Shown here in pieces: positions 14,701 through 24,507 of a DNA stretch of 64,000 nt. The translations under genes were made by a program, and so were the position numbers. Each line of letters starts with the position of its first letter. Within the stretch, counting starts at the first letter, position 1. Below the pieces are notes generated by a model. That model ran no database searches and was not told the DNA's origin. It worked only from the letters and a program-made list of their open reading frames with translations. Source of the stretch: Galdieria partita (lineage: Eukaryota; Rhodophyta; Bangiophyceae; Galdieriales; Galdieriaceae); contig BQMJ01000051.1 of NCBI GenBank assembly GCA_025991245.1, positions 62,001 through 126,000 on the forward strand, in the 5' to 3' direction.

Positions 14701-17005
14701 AAAAGGGAGGACGAGAACCAATCAAAAACAATAAAATAGTGGATATCAATTGTTTTCCAGTCCATAATGGAATAGGAAACACAATAGCTGGAGTTGGAAT
14801 AAACACCGTTGAGTTGTGCACGCTTTCCATTGTTCTTTCAATAGCGCCATACAAAAGTTGTTCAAACTCATCCAAACTAAGAAAAGTATCTATACTTGTT
14901 AGCAAAACTCCTCCTAAAATGTGATCTTGAATAAGACCACGAAGAGGATTTCCATTCGTAGGAGATATATAATGTCTATCGGTCAATAGCAAATGAAAAG
15001 CCTCCGATTGAGCAACGTAATCTTGTGGAAAGTGCAGGTTCATTTCGTCACCATCAAAGTCAGCGTTGTAAGATTGACAATTGGCATAATGCATACGTAT
15101 AGTTCTTTCTCCAGGCAATATTCTAACTTGATGAGCCAAAATAGACACTCGATGCAACGAAGGCTGTCGATTGAATAAGACCAAATCCCCGTTTTTCATA
15201 TGTCGATATACTCGAATGATGGCATTGTCATTCATTGTCTTTCGAATAGTTGTGTGAGAATCCGCCGAATGTTCATACATTTCAGGATTCATTGAATTGA
15301 CACTTGTCAAAGACATTGCTTGTGCTTTTCGTTGATGTTCCGGAGCTCTAAGAAAATCAATTATATTTCCCATTCTATCTTCGATACCTGTAGCTCCAGG
15401 ATATTCTGTAGAGCCACGAATAATTGATTTTCTCAAGTACTCAATGTTATAAAAAGTGATAGGCTCAGGAAAGGTAAGTTTCATTGCAAACGATTCAGGA
15501 ACTCCTACTTCACAGGTTTCTAGAAAAGGGTCCGGAGATATAACGGAACGTGCAGAATGATTGACTCTTTTACCCATCATATACATACGAAAGAGGCCTT
15601 CTTTATGTTCCAATTGTTGACGAATTCCAGTTCCACTCGTTGTACCTGCATTGGGTCCCACTCCTCCTCTAGAGCAGTCATATAACTGATTGATTGCATG
15701 TTGGAGAGCGATCATTTGTTGAATAGGAAATAAAATGGAAGACGATTCTTGCTGTTCTTTCACTTGAAGAAGTTGTTGGTTGATTTGGAGAATACGAGTA
15801 AGGAAGACATTCTGAGGATGTTCCATTATCATCAACTGTTCACCTTCCGAAAATGTAGCAGGAGGTCTAAAACGACAAGGCGAAACTGCCAAACAACGGA
15901 TAAAGAATATGGAATCCCCAATTTCTTGATTTTGTTGTAACTGATAAGACTCGTGGATGCCATTCATTTCCCACAAGACTTGAATACATTCTGTCTCTAT
16001 TTGATATAAACGAATCAATTGCTGTTCCATTTCTATGGTTGAAATGAGTTTCTTGTTCAAAGTATTTGTTTCGTGATAAGGAGCTTCTCCATCCTTATTA
16101 TCCTTTTCTCTTGATTGACTCACAAGTATATCTATCTGTTCTGATTCTTTCGACTTGTTCCGTTGAATACGAAATACTTTGGAGTCATCTCTCCTAATCA
16201 CTACGGAAGATTGTCCACAATTTTGACACTTTCCTAAACCTTCATTGACTGATAGAAACTCTTCTGTAGCTTTCTTTCTCAACAAAGCACAATTGGAAGA
16301 ATAACTTTCCATAGCTTTCCAAGTTGATTGTTTCTCCAAAAACTTTTTCCATTCTGCATAAGCTTCTTCACAAAGTTCCTCTTCCTTTTCCATTACTTGA
16401 CTTTCTAAACGTGATCCTATATTAGATGAATATATTCCTGACACACTTCCACCTTGTACGGAGTGTTTATTCACTGCCAGTTCTTGATTCGTGTCCATCT
16501 GTTCTCCTACAAGTTGAGCATGCTGCCTCTTTTGTTCTTCAGCAGTGTTCAACATCCCCATAATCTCGTTCAATTGTTCTGCTTTTTCCCATTGATTACA
16601 ATATAGAAAGCGGAGTTTCGCTATGAATAGTCTTTTTGCTCTCGTTCCTATTCGAAAGTGGTGACAATACCAACACTTGGCACGCAACACTTTTACGAGC
16701 AAGGGAAATAACACGGGATGAACTACTGGCAATGCCAATTCTATGTGTCCAAAATGTCCTGGACACTCTGCATATCCTAAGTGGCAAGTAGCACAAAGTT
16801 TTGTTACCGACCGGTCCAATACTCCCAGTGCAGGATCATATAGTCCACCTGTAACTGGTCTTTGTAAAGAATCAAAAGCCACTGGAGATGTTATTTGTCG
16901 AACACTCAATTTCCGAATATCATCAGTTTTATAAAAGGAAAAGGATATACTTTCAGTTTGGTGCAAGACATTGCGTTTAGCCGGATGAGTTGCCAAGACA
17001 TCCAT
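11715..17005 (-). CDS. RPA1: RNA polymerase I largest subunit (A190)
   Basis: Catalytic subunit of RNA polymerase I, which makes the large rRNA precursor in the nucleolus. Five exons (14672-17005, 13998-14624, 13608-13949, 12409-13559, 11715-12354) joined by 47-54 nt introns encode about 1697 residues. Visible landmarks are the N-terminal zinc-binding [20 protein letters not shown] and a second CWYCHHF pair. The invariant active-site [15 protein letters not shown] has the three Mg-binding Asp, with LHFPQ close to the Pol I form. Trigger-loop and bridge-helix segments are in [21 protein letters not shown] and [21 protein letters not shown] long acidic insert (many Glu/Asp, about 12420-12680) lies in the jaw region, where yeast A190 also has an acidic loop. 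The start was set at ATG 17005 because the frame's GTG at 17014 is unlikely. It lies 33 bp downstream of the TCAIM-like stop on the same strand. Confidence 0.95.
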
Positions 17006-17038
17006 TTTCCACACACAATGTCGTTAGGGTTGGGAATC

Positions 17039-18613
17039 CTACGACGACTTTTCCCATTCAAAATAATAAGGAACATAGACTTCTCCGTTATCAGCTACTT
17101 TAAAATGATCACTTACTACGACAGAAAGACCTTGCAAGATAGGTTTCAATTCGGAAGATGCTGCTGCCAAACGATCACAACACTTTCGAAACTCTAAAAA
17201 GCTCACAACTTGATCCTCTCTTTTGAGTCGCTCTAAACGAAGAGACTTTCTAACAGCTTCAATTTGTGCTCTTTCTCTTTGCTTCTTTCGGGTCATTTGT
17301 GCCAGTGGAACGGCTCGTTCTTGAAGATACATAAGAATCTCCTTCAGTGTTGCATCTTTTGGAATAGATAAAATGCCCCATTCTGATTCTTCTTCAAAGC
17401 GTTGGATTTCTATTCGAAACATAATAGAAACATATTCTTTCAATAGATGAGAACTTGTTTCATCGAAACTTGACACAAATCGATGGTTGTCGTGTCTCAT
17501 GGATTGAATATGACTCGATAATATCTTCAAGTACTCTTGAGGTTCTCTTTCCACCAAAGAATCTCCACATACTAGACGAACATTCCAAGCATGGGCCAAT
17601 TCACTTTCCATTTCTAAAAACTCTTCTTTCATTTTACTTTTCTCACTACAACTCGAGAGAAATGTATCACTCTTCAATGCCTCTTCCCAACAAGAAACTC
17701 GAGCACACAATCCCAAGTGAAGAATACCACAACTATCTTGTTCAACTTTTGCACCGCCATTCAACTGAATAACTCCACCACGAATAGATATTCCATATCT
17801 CACTATCACTTGTTCGATGCAGTCTGCTAACCTCCTCAAACCCTGTACTGCCATGGAAGGTGAAACATCTTCTCCTATCTCCAATTGAATAGCATGCGCT
17901 CTACTTAACGAAGCTCTACGAACTTTGCACTCATATGCAACTCTATCCTTTAACAATGCATCTGCAGCGTGTCTCTTATTCCGTATTCTCAGTTCATATG
18001 CTTTACCTACTACGTCTCTCTTTAAAAGTTGACTCAATGACATATCTCTATGTCCTTCTCTATCCTCATGCACTCGTTGTCTAGTTATCCTCAAAAGTTG
18101 TTCGGGAAACTCAATGTTACAAGAACGAAACAAGTTGATGAGTGACCCCAACAAGTGTAGCCATTCTCGTTGAGAAGGGTCATAAACCAATGGCACCGAT
18201 ATTTGTTTCACTTGGGTTTCTTGATTTTCTTCTACTGGGACTTGTTTCCACTTTTGGTTTTCTTGGTTACTGGTTTGTTGTTCTGTTGTTGTTGGAATAT
18301 AAAACTCGACTAGTAAAGTTTCCAGTGAAGAAGCAGATGTCTTATTCACTACCTCTTCTTTCCTATTGGACAGCATATCTATCAATACGTTCAAATTCTG
18401 TAGTGACTTTTGGTTCTTGAAAGCTATTTCTGGTTGTTGTGCAAAGCGGTCTGGATGTATTTTAGAGTACAACAGCTTTAAAGGTTTGTTCAATAATTTC
18501 ATGATATCTATTTCTGGAGTGCAGTTGTTGCTATTCGATGAGCACATTCGATAGAACAGTCGAATCGTTGAACGTGGATAGTTCATCCCATGAACAGAAT
18601 GGAATTTGGTCAT
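17039..18613 (-). CDS. TCAIM-like protein (DUF4460/DUF4461), mitochondrial
   Basis: A single-exon 524-residue homologue of the animal protein called T-cell activation inhibitor, mitochondrial; its biochemical role is unknown. Near residues 38-75 is a degenerate J-domain-like helix pair (LKLLYSKIHPDRFAQQPEIA, then NQKSLQNLNVLIDML), the mark of DUF4460. HPDR replaces the HPD of true DnaJ proteins. The middle and C-terminal parts (MAVQGLRRLADCIEQVIVRY; HLGLCARVSCWEEAL; FLEFRKCCDRLAAASSELKP) fit DUF4461. The N-terminus is rich in Arg/Ser without acidic residues, consistent with import into mitochondria. A second Met at 18586 is an alternative start. With either start the 5' end lies on top of, or directly against, the divergent gene starting at 18590. 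Confidence 0.75.
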   Translation of the reverse strand: MTKFHSVHGMNYPRSTIRLFYRMCSSNSNNCTPEIDIMKLLNKPLKLLYSKIHPDRFAQQPEIAFKNQKSLQNLNVLIDMLSNRKEEVVNKTSASSLETLLVEFYIPTTTEQQTSNQENQKWKQVPVEENQETQVKQISVPLVYDPSQREWLHLLGSLINLFRSCNIEFPEQLLRITRQRVHEDREGHRDMSLSQLLKRDVVGKAYELRIRNKRHAADALLKDRVAYECKVRRASLSRAHAIQLEIGEDVSPSMAVQGLRRLADCIEQVIVRYGISIRGGVIQLNGGAKVEQDSCGILHLGLCARVSCWEEALKSDTFLSSCSEKSKMKEEFLEMESELAHAWNVRLVCGDSLVEREPQEYLKILSSHIQSMRHDNHRFVSSFDETSSHLLKEYVSIMFRIEIQRFEEESEWGILSIPKDATLKEILMYLQERAVPLAQMTRKKQRERAQIEAVRKSLRLERLKREDQVVSFLEFRKCCDRLAAASSELKPILQGLSVVVSDHFKVADNGEVYVPYYFEWEKSS

Positions 18614-19102
18614 TTTCCATTTTCAAATCGAGTGAGACCGTTTTCAAGTGAGCCTATGCAACCTTCCAACTCTACTTCTTCTCAACAAAAACTGCAAGAG
18701 AAAATGGAATATCAAAAACTTCTTGAGAACAAAGAAAATGAAGCACGTCAACAAATACTCAATATACATAGCAAAGTTATGGATGGTAGTCTCAAGTCTA
18801 AAATTTCTACATGTTCGGAAGACAACAGCAGTTTAGAAGAAGAGAGAATCGATCCTATGTTATTAAAGGAAAGAGAGGCTGCCAACTTTTTGGCTCAACA
18901 TGCAGATATGGTACGAAATGGAACATGGAAAAAGATGAAACTAGAACAAGAGAAGAGAATGAGAGAAGAAAGAAAGATGAAAGAAGAAGAAAAGATGAAA
19001 CAAGATGGGTTGAAAGAAGAGAATAACCAAAACTTGAATTCCAAAGGTACATTAGATATGGTTGGATTGTTCAAGAAAATGAATATTGTTGTTGTGCATT
19101 AG
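18590..19102 (+). CDS. Small coiled-coil protein, unknown
   Basis: A 170-residue protein with no family I recognise. The first 25 residues (MNRMEFGHFPFSNRVRPFSS) contain Arg, Ser and Phe but no acidic cluster and could be a mitochondrial presequence. Residues 30-75 and 110-150 are strongly charged helices; the second (KMKLEQEKRMREERKMKEEE) is almost certainly coiled coil or a single alpha helix. The C-terminus is short and hydrophobic (MVGLFKKMNIVVVH). The start overlaps the 5' end of the divergent TCAIM-like gene by 24 bp, so the two mRNAs must overlap as antisense leaders unless one uses an internal start. Coding status is supported by length and the clean ATG, not by homology. Confidence 0.55.
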   Translation: MNRMEFGHFPFSNRVRPFSSEPMQPSNSTSSQQKLQEKMEYQKLLENKENEARQQILNIHSKVMDGSLKSKISTCSEDNSSLEEERIDPMLLKEREAANFLAQHADMVRNGTWKKMKLEQEKRMREERKMKEEEKMKQDGLKEENNQNLNSKGTLDMVGLFKKMNIVVVH

Positions 19103-19278
19103 ATACTGTCGAACCACAAGACCATGCCCATCCAAGTGTTGAGCCTTCTCGGAGAAAAATCTTGCGTTTTCTTTGTTGCACTGTTGTAGAAGAAAGTTAT
19201 TGAAAACAAACCTTGTGTGTCTTTTTCGGTCAATAAAATGATTACGAGTGTCTTATTGTGAAATTGCTCCATCTACAA

Positions 19279-20052
19279 CTAGGAAGCTCCTCCATAACTG
19301 GTAGGAACTAAAGTAGCTCTCTTCGATAATAGAAATGATTGCAACTTGCGTACTAAAATAAAAACAATAATGATCATCACAGTGGGAAGATACTTGTGGA
19401 ATATGTCTTCTTCTTCCTTTTTGTCCTGTTCCTCCATCCTTTCTCCAAATATCATCCAACCTTGCTGTGAACCACAACTCCAAAACATGGAATCTTTCAA
19501 AACTGCACCCATACAAGACGAGGAAAGATTGCTACTCACATGAAAGAAACTATCAGACTAGACAACTTTTGAGTTTTTATGCGTATTCCATCATAATATA
19601 CTCACAATGACATAAAAGGCTTCTCTATCATCACTTTTAGAAACGATAAAGCTATGTTCTTTGTTGGTTGTAAGAGTGTCTTGGATAATCCTAAAACTAT
19701 GGTTATGTGGAAAACCCACAAACTCGAGTGATAAAGAGTGAGTTACTATTTCATCCATCTCCAAATAAGAACCTTGAAGGATGATCTCATCTGAACGAGT
19801 TGTTGGAGTCAAATACAACTGACGAACACAGGGAGATGAGCAACTCTGCAAGGGAAAACTTTCACTATTCTTATTGTTGCCTATTTGAGTTATTTGTAGT
19901 TGCCAATTACCCGACAAAGTATCGAATAACTCAACAACTACTTTACAGTAACCAATGAGAGGTAAATGAAAGAAACAAAGAGCAAGTAAGAAAATATTCC
20001 AACGCAACTGCTTTGTCCGATGAATGCCTAAATTCATTTTGTGGATATACAT
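19279..20052 (-). CDS. Type I membrane protein, possibly EMC10
   Basis: Two exons (19606-20052 and 19279-19557) separated by a 48 nt intron give 241 residues. There is an N-terminal signal sequence (NIFLLALCFFHLPLIGYC), then a beta-rich lumenal domain (KVVVELFDTLSGNWQLQITQ ... LTLTTN-type strands). A charged linker (ERMEEQDKKEEEDIFHKY) precedes a single C-terminal transmembrane span (YLPTVMIIIVFILV). The layout, length and the charged-linker/FxKY/TM ending resemble EMC10, a subunit of the ER membrane protein complex. The lumenal domain match is weak, so this is a tentative name. Splicing at 19558-19605 was chosen because it joins the lumenal frame to the TM frame; the alternative acceptor yields a Cys/Trp-rich tail with no TM. 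It starts 31 bp beyond the end of the F-box gene. Confidence 0.5.
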
Positions 20053-20083
20053 AGAGATAGTATTGTGGATGATCCAAGAAAGA

Positions 20084-20654
20084 CTAGTCCAAAGATGGAT
20101 AAAAAGTATTCAAACTACCCAAAAAAGGTTCCATTTTGTTCATGTTTATAAAGTCAACAAGCAACACTATTTCCAATACAGGGCAAGGACAAAACATGGG
20201 TTCTATCTTGACTTTGATAACCGTAGTAATAAAGCAAGGCAAGAAGTGCCACTGCCTCTCGATTACCACATTGAGCAGCCTTTCTATACCTTGTGCAACA
20301 CTTCACAACAAATTATGAAACACAAATGGAAGCATACCATTTCTCAGCTTCACTTGGTAGTCTTTTGGGTAGTGTCAATCCTTTCAGTCGTCTCCAAAGT
20401 TGAGAGTTTTCGTCTACCAATCTTTTCCATCGTTTGCACACCCTTCTAGCAACAGCAACATCTTGTACAAACTCTAATAGTTCTAGAATTTGGGATTCAA
20501 TATCTTCAGGTAGTATTGGAAGGATATTCTCTCTCTTTCGAAGTGGTTTGACGTTTCTTTTCCCATGACTCATACTTGCAGTTGGGATGAAAGACAATGA
20601 ATGTCGGTGGTTATCCAAAAAACGCAGAGATGGAATATTATCAACAAAAGTCAC
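20084..20654 (-). CDS. Short F-box protein with Sel1-like segment
   Basis: Probable substrate adaptor of an SCF-type ubiquitin ligase. The first exon encodes an F-box: PILPEDIESQILELLEFVQD, then VAVARRVCKRWKRLVDENSQ and LWRRL. After a short intron with donor GTATGC, the next exon reads WYRKAAQCGNREAVALLALL, like one Sel1/TPR-type repeat, as in plant F-box/Sel1 proteins. The 3' end is uncertain. A further 46 nt intron would give a tail ending FYPSLD at 20084; without it the frame stops about 65 bp earlier. The start may be the first ATG (20654) or the internal Met at 20573. The protein is much shorter than plant F-box/Sel1 relatives, so it may be a minimal form. Confidence 0.6.
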
Positions 20655-20771
20655 AACATGAACTATTGTCTCTGGAAAATAAATTCAACTTGTTTTCTTC
20701 TTATCTCTCTTTATTAGTGAATCATGCACAAATGATCTTTTCCCCATTCCCTATTCTATCTCTCGTCGTCG

Positions 20772-22123
20772 ATGGTTGCGTTTGTGGCATCCTTTTGGAA
20801 CACAAGTTGGAAACTTGGTTATCGTTCACTAAAAGGTGTCAACTATTCTACTACATCCTATTCAAGGAAGCTTGCTGTTCGTCATAATTTTCAACCATGG
20901 CATACTATTCATAACAAAAGATTCGTTGATCACTCTTTAAAGCTTACTGGACCATCATCTTCTCCTATGATGATGACTTTAGGAGATGGAGCAGAGTCTT
21001 CCACTGGTTTGTATTCCAAATTCACTCTATTTCCTTGCGATTCTATGATTCTCTCTTTGGTTTATAGGAGCCTCACCTTCTCAAGTGAAACAACATTCCC
21101 CATCACTACAAAAGTTGGTTGTGTTGACTTTCTATATTGGCTGTTGGTACGCTGCCAATATATTGTTCAATATTTACAACAAACGCGTATTAAAAGTGTT
21201 TCCATTATTTGCAACCGTAACTTTGGTCCAATTTCTGATGGGTAAGTATCCACGAGGACAATATGCTTCCTACTCAATCTTTGTAGGTTCTCTAGTAGGA
21301 ATTGTACTCTGGGTATCTGGATTGCATCGGTTTCAAAAGGCTTCGATGGAAGATTTGAAAAGAATTTATCCACTTGCGCTCTCCCATTTGATTGGAAATA
21401 TTCTTACCAATATCAGTCTTCGACAAGTAGCTGTTTCCTTTACGCATACTATTAAAGCTGCAGAACCTTTTTTTTCGGTAATGGATGAACCAAAAACGAC
21501 GAGTCGATTGACTCATTGAATAGGTTGCTTTATCGAAACTTTTTATTCCAGGGACTGTGTATACCATTTGGGTTTATCTTTCGTTGATTCCCATCGTTGG
21601 AGGTGTTACGCTGGCTTCCGTTTCTGAAGTATCGTTCAATTGGATCGGCTTTTTAACTGCCATGGCTAGTAATGTGGCATTTCAATCTAGAAATGTGTTG
21701 TCCAAAAAGTTTATGAAAGGTGTCCAATTCGATAATCTCAACCTTTTTGCATACATCTCTATATTGAGTTTTGTAACGATGCTTCCTTTTACTTTGGTGT
21801 GGGAAGCGGGTCGATGGAAAGAAATGGCACGGGTGGCTACTCACGCAAGCGGTTGGACCCTTCCTATGTTGCTATGGCGTATTGCGTTTGCTGGATTTTT
21901 GCATTTTCTTTACAACCAATTTTCTTATGTTGTTTTGAAAAGAGTCAATCCAGTGACTCATTCAGTAGGCAATACAATGAAACGAGTTGCAGTGATTGTC
22001 TCTTCCGTCATTGTTTTCAAAAATCAAGTAACTTTGCTCAACAAGATAGGGACGGCCATTGCTATTGCCGGAGTTGCTATCTATTCACAAGTAAAGAATA
22101 TATCACCCAAAAAGAAAGAGTAA
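20772..22123 (+). CDS. Plastid phosphate translocator (TPT/PPT/GPT family)
   Basis: Antiporter of the plastid inner envelope exchanging inorganic phosphate for triose-phosphates, PEP or hexose-phosphates. The N-terminal ~75 residues are a Ser/Thr/Arg-rich transit peptide. Multiple membrane helices follow, with family signatures NILFNIYNKRVLKVFP, SFTHTIKAAEPFFSV, VYLSLIPIVGGVTLASVSEV, SRNVLSKKFMKG and HSVGNTMKRVAVIVSSVIVF. Lys/Arg residues in the NKRVL, SKK and MKR motifs are the substrate-phosphate contacts of the family. Three introns are inferred: one after the transit peptide, a 45 nt stop-free intron inside QFLMG/SLVGIVLW, and one before VALSKLFIPGT. Substrate class cannot be set by eye; parts look PPT-like and others GPT/TPT-like. 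Red algal plastids need it to export fixed carbon for floridean starch made in the cytosol. Confidence 0.88.
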
Positions 22124-22335
22124 AGAATTCAATGGAGACACAAAGATAGAGGATCACCGGATGAGTTTTTTCGTTGCAAATGATGGAGAAAAATATATGT
22201 TTCTTATACAATATATCAAAAGTCATTGGCATCGAGAAGAGTTGTTTCTCTTTTATCATAAAAAGCCCTTTCAAAACTCTGTACAAACTGCAGACTTTGC
22301 TATTGAGATATCGTTCACATACAACGAAAACAGTG

Positions 22336-23921
22336 TCAATCATAATTATCTCGCTCCATCATGTTCCGTACTTCATTTTCATTCTTTACAAGTTCCGAAT
22401 CCACGTCGATCATAGATTCAGCAACACCGCCTTGTTGCATACCTTCAGAGTTGTTTTCCACTAAAATGTCATTATAAGCACGCCACACATGATGCGATAA
22501 CTTCTCTTTCGGCATAGACTCGTAGTTTCTCAACTTGTTACCTCCTAACTTGGATTTGACAGCTTGTCTAAATGCTTCCGCTTGCGATGGTAGTTCATAA
22601 TGAAGCTCACAACCTTGCAACTCATTCTTAATATCAGGATGATATTCAAGAATTTCCCTCAAAAACAAAACTCTGATTTCATCCTTGCTTAGTTTCTTCG
22701 CTTCAAATGCAAATTCATTCCTCGGTAAAGGTTTTGCAACAATTTCATGATCAGCCTCATATAAATCTCGAAAATAAATATCTTGCAAGGCTTCTTTAGC
22801 TGAAGGTCTCTTGGTTGGATCAAACTGAAGTAAACGTTCCAGTAATGCCAACGCCTTGGGATCCGCACCTACAAATATTTCCGTGAAAGGCTTCTGTGCT
22901 CTTCTAGGAAGTGACTGTAAATATTGTTTTGTCTTGGGATTCCTAACATGCTGCAAATCTTCCATGGAAGGAGTTCCTAATATCTTGGTTATCAGATCTA
23001 ATTGATGGAACCTATATATAAAGTCAGATTATTTACATCGTCTATGAAAATAATGATATAACGCATACCCATTCAAACCAGGAAAAAGCGGTCTCCCGTG
23101 ATTGAGCATTTCAGCAAATATACAGCCTGCACTCCACATATCGATTGCGGTCGAATAATGTGTATAATATGACATAATGAGCTCTGGTGCACGATACCAA
23201 CGAGTCGCGACATAATCGGTCCAATATACCATATCAGGTTGCGTATCAAACGCTGCCCGTGCTAATCCTAAACAAATGACATACATATCCCAAATAAAAA
23301 CAACAACAGCCAAAGAAGACTTACCAAAGTCACAAATACGCAAGTCACATTCTGCATTGATCAAGATGTTGTTAGGTTTCAAGTCTCGATGAAAGACACG
23401 AGCCGTATGAAGATAATGAATACCTCTCAATAGTTGATACATCAACCAACGAATATGTTCACCAGATAATTCAATTTTTGAACGAAGCACTCTGTTAAGG
23501 TCAGTAGGCATAAGTTCAAACACTACAAAAACATCGTTAAAGTTGTCCCTAAACCAAAGGTTCAATCATACTAAACTTGAAAGGCTCTTTCTTCTTCTCA
23601 CCTATCTCCGGGTAGTAATACGTCCTTGATTTTAATGATATTTTCGTGTTCCCGCAAAAAACGCAAAAACTTCAACTCCCTAAGGATCCTAACGGCTTCC
23701 GGAATTTCGTCGAAAACCTTCATAATTCGTTTGACGGCGACCTTTTCCCCAGTGGTATTATCGATGGCAGAGCAAACTATCCCATATGCACCCTCCCCTA
23801 TCACATCCAAAAGAGTATACTTGTGCGCTCGAAGTGGCGGCAAAAAGAATTCAGCTTTCATCTTGGCAACTTTCTTCTGGAATTCCTCCACTGAAGTCAC
23901 TTGGTCTGCGGTTCTCTCCAT
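22336..23921 (-). CDS. MAP kinase with TDY activation motif
   Basis: Serine/threonine kinase acting last in a MAPK cascade. Four exons with ~48-60 nt introns. The Gly-rich loop is [12 protein letters not shown], the catalytic Lys lies in VAVKRI, the catalytic loop is [12 protein letters not shown], and DFG precedes LARAAF. The activation loop is [19 protein letters not shown], so the dual-phosphorylation motif is TDY, as in plant group D MAPKs (MPK8/9/16 class), not TEY. The C-terminal lobe ends with YHPDIKNEL after [20 protein letters not shown], again matching the group D C-terminal extension. After that comes an unmatched tail of about 85 residues. The introns were placed so that DFG/LARAAF and [20 protein letters not shown] join. 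It is probably involved in stress signalling; that role is inferred from plants. Confidence 0.93.
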
Positions 23922-24507
23922 ACCAAGTTGATACCGAATAAGTTACAACAACAATGCTTGAACAAACAGAAACAACCCAAGATACATATAGTTGTGTTCA
24001 CCTTCACGGAAATGCACGAAAGACTTGAGAGCAAGTTGTACAGCTCACAGTGCCAACGACATCCCGCGAAAAAAAAATTTCCGTAAATGTACACTGAATC
24101 AGTCCCTTTCAGGCAATTCGTTCAAATCTTTCTTTGAAAGGCCAACTAAACCCATTGTCTCTTTTTAGAGTCTTCCAACATCATCCAAGTAGCCCTTGTT
24201 GAGCTGTCCCATATATGTTCGAAAAAGGACATGAACATTTACCAAAACTCTAATCAGCTGAAAGCAGTATACTACTTTCTCCATGTCTAAATGCTCGTCC
24301 ATTGAACAATGTTAAAGTCCACTACATCAAAATGTTTTCAATCCAAAATGCGTACATGCCAAGACTATTTGAAATAAAGGCTTTATTACTTGTAATAGGT
24401 ATAATAGTATGCAGTACAAAAATGACATCGCCAAAACATCTTACAAGATACCTATCGTCGTGTAAATGCTTCCCACACAACTTATATTCCTGCTTCTTCT
24501 CACAAAG
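23922..24507. other. Intergenic, 586 bp
   Basis: Upstream region of the MAP kinase and 3' flank of the Nup155 gene, both transcribed leftwards. Short open frames here have no recognisable motifs. An A-run (AAAAAAAAA) lies at about 24069. Nothing further was seen. Confidence 0.45.
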
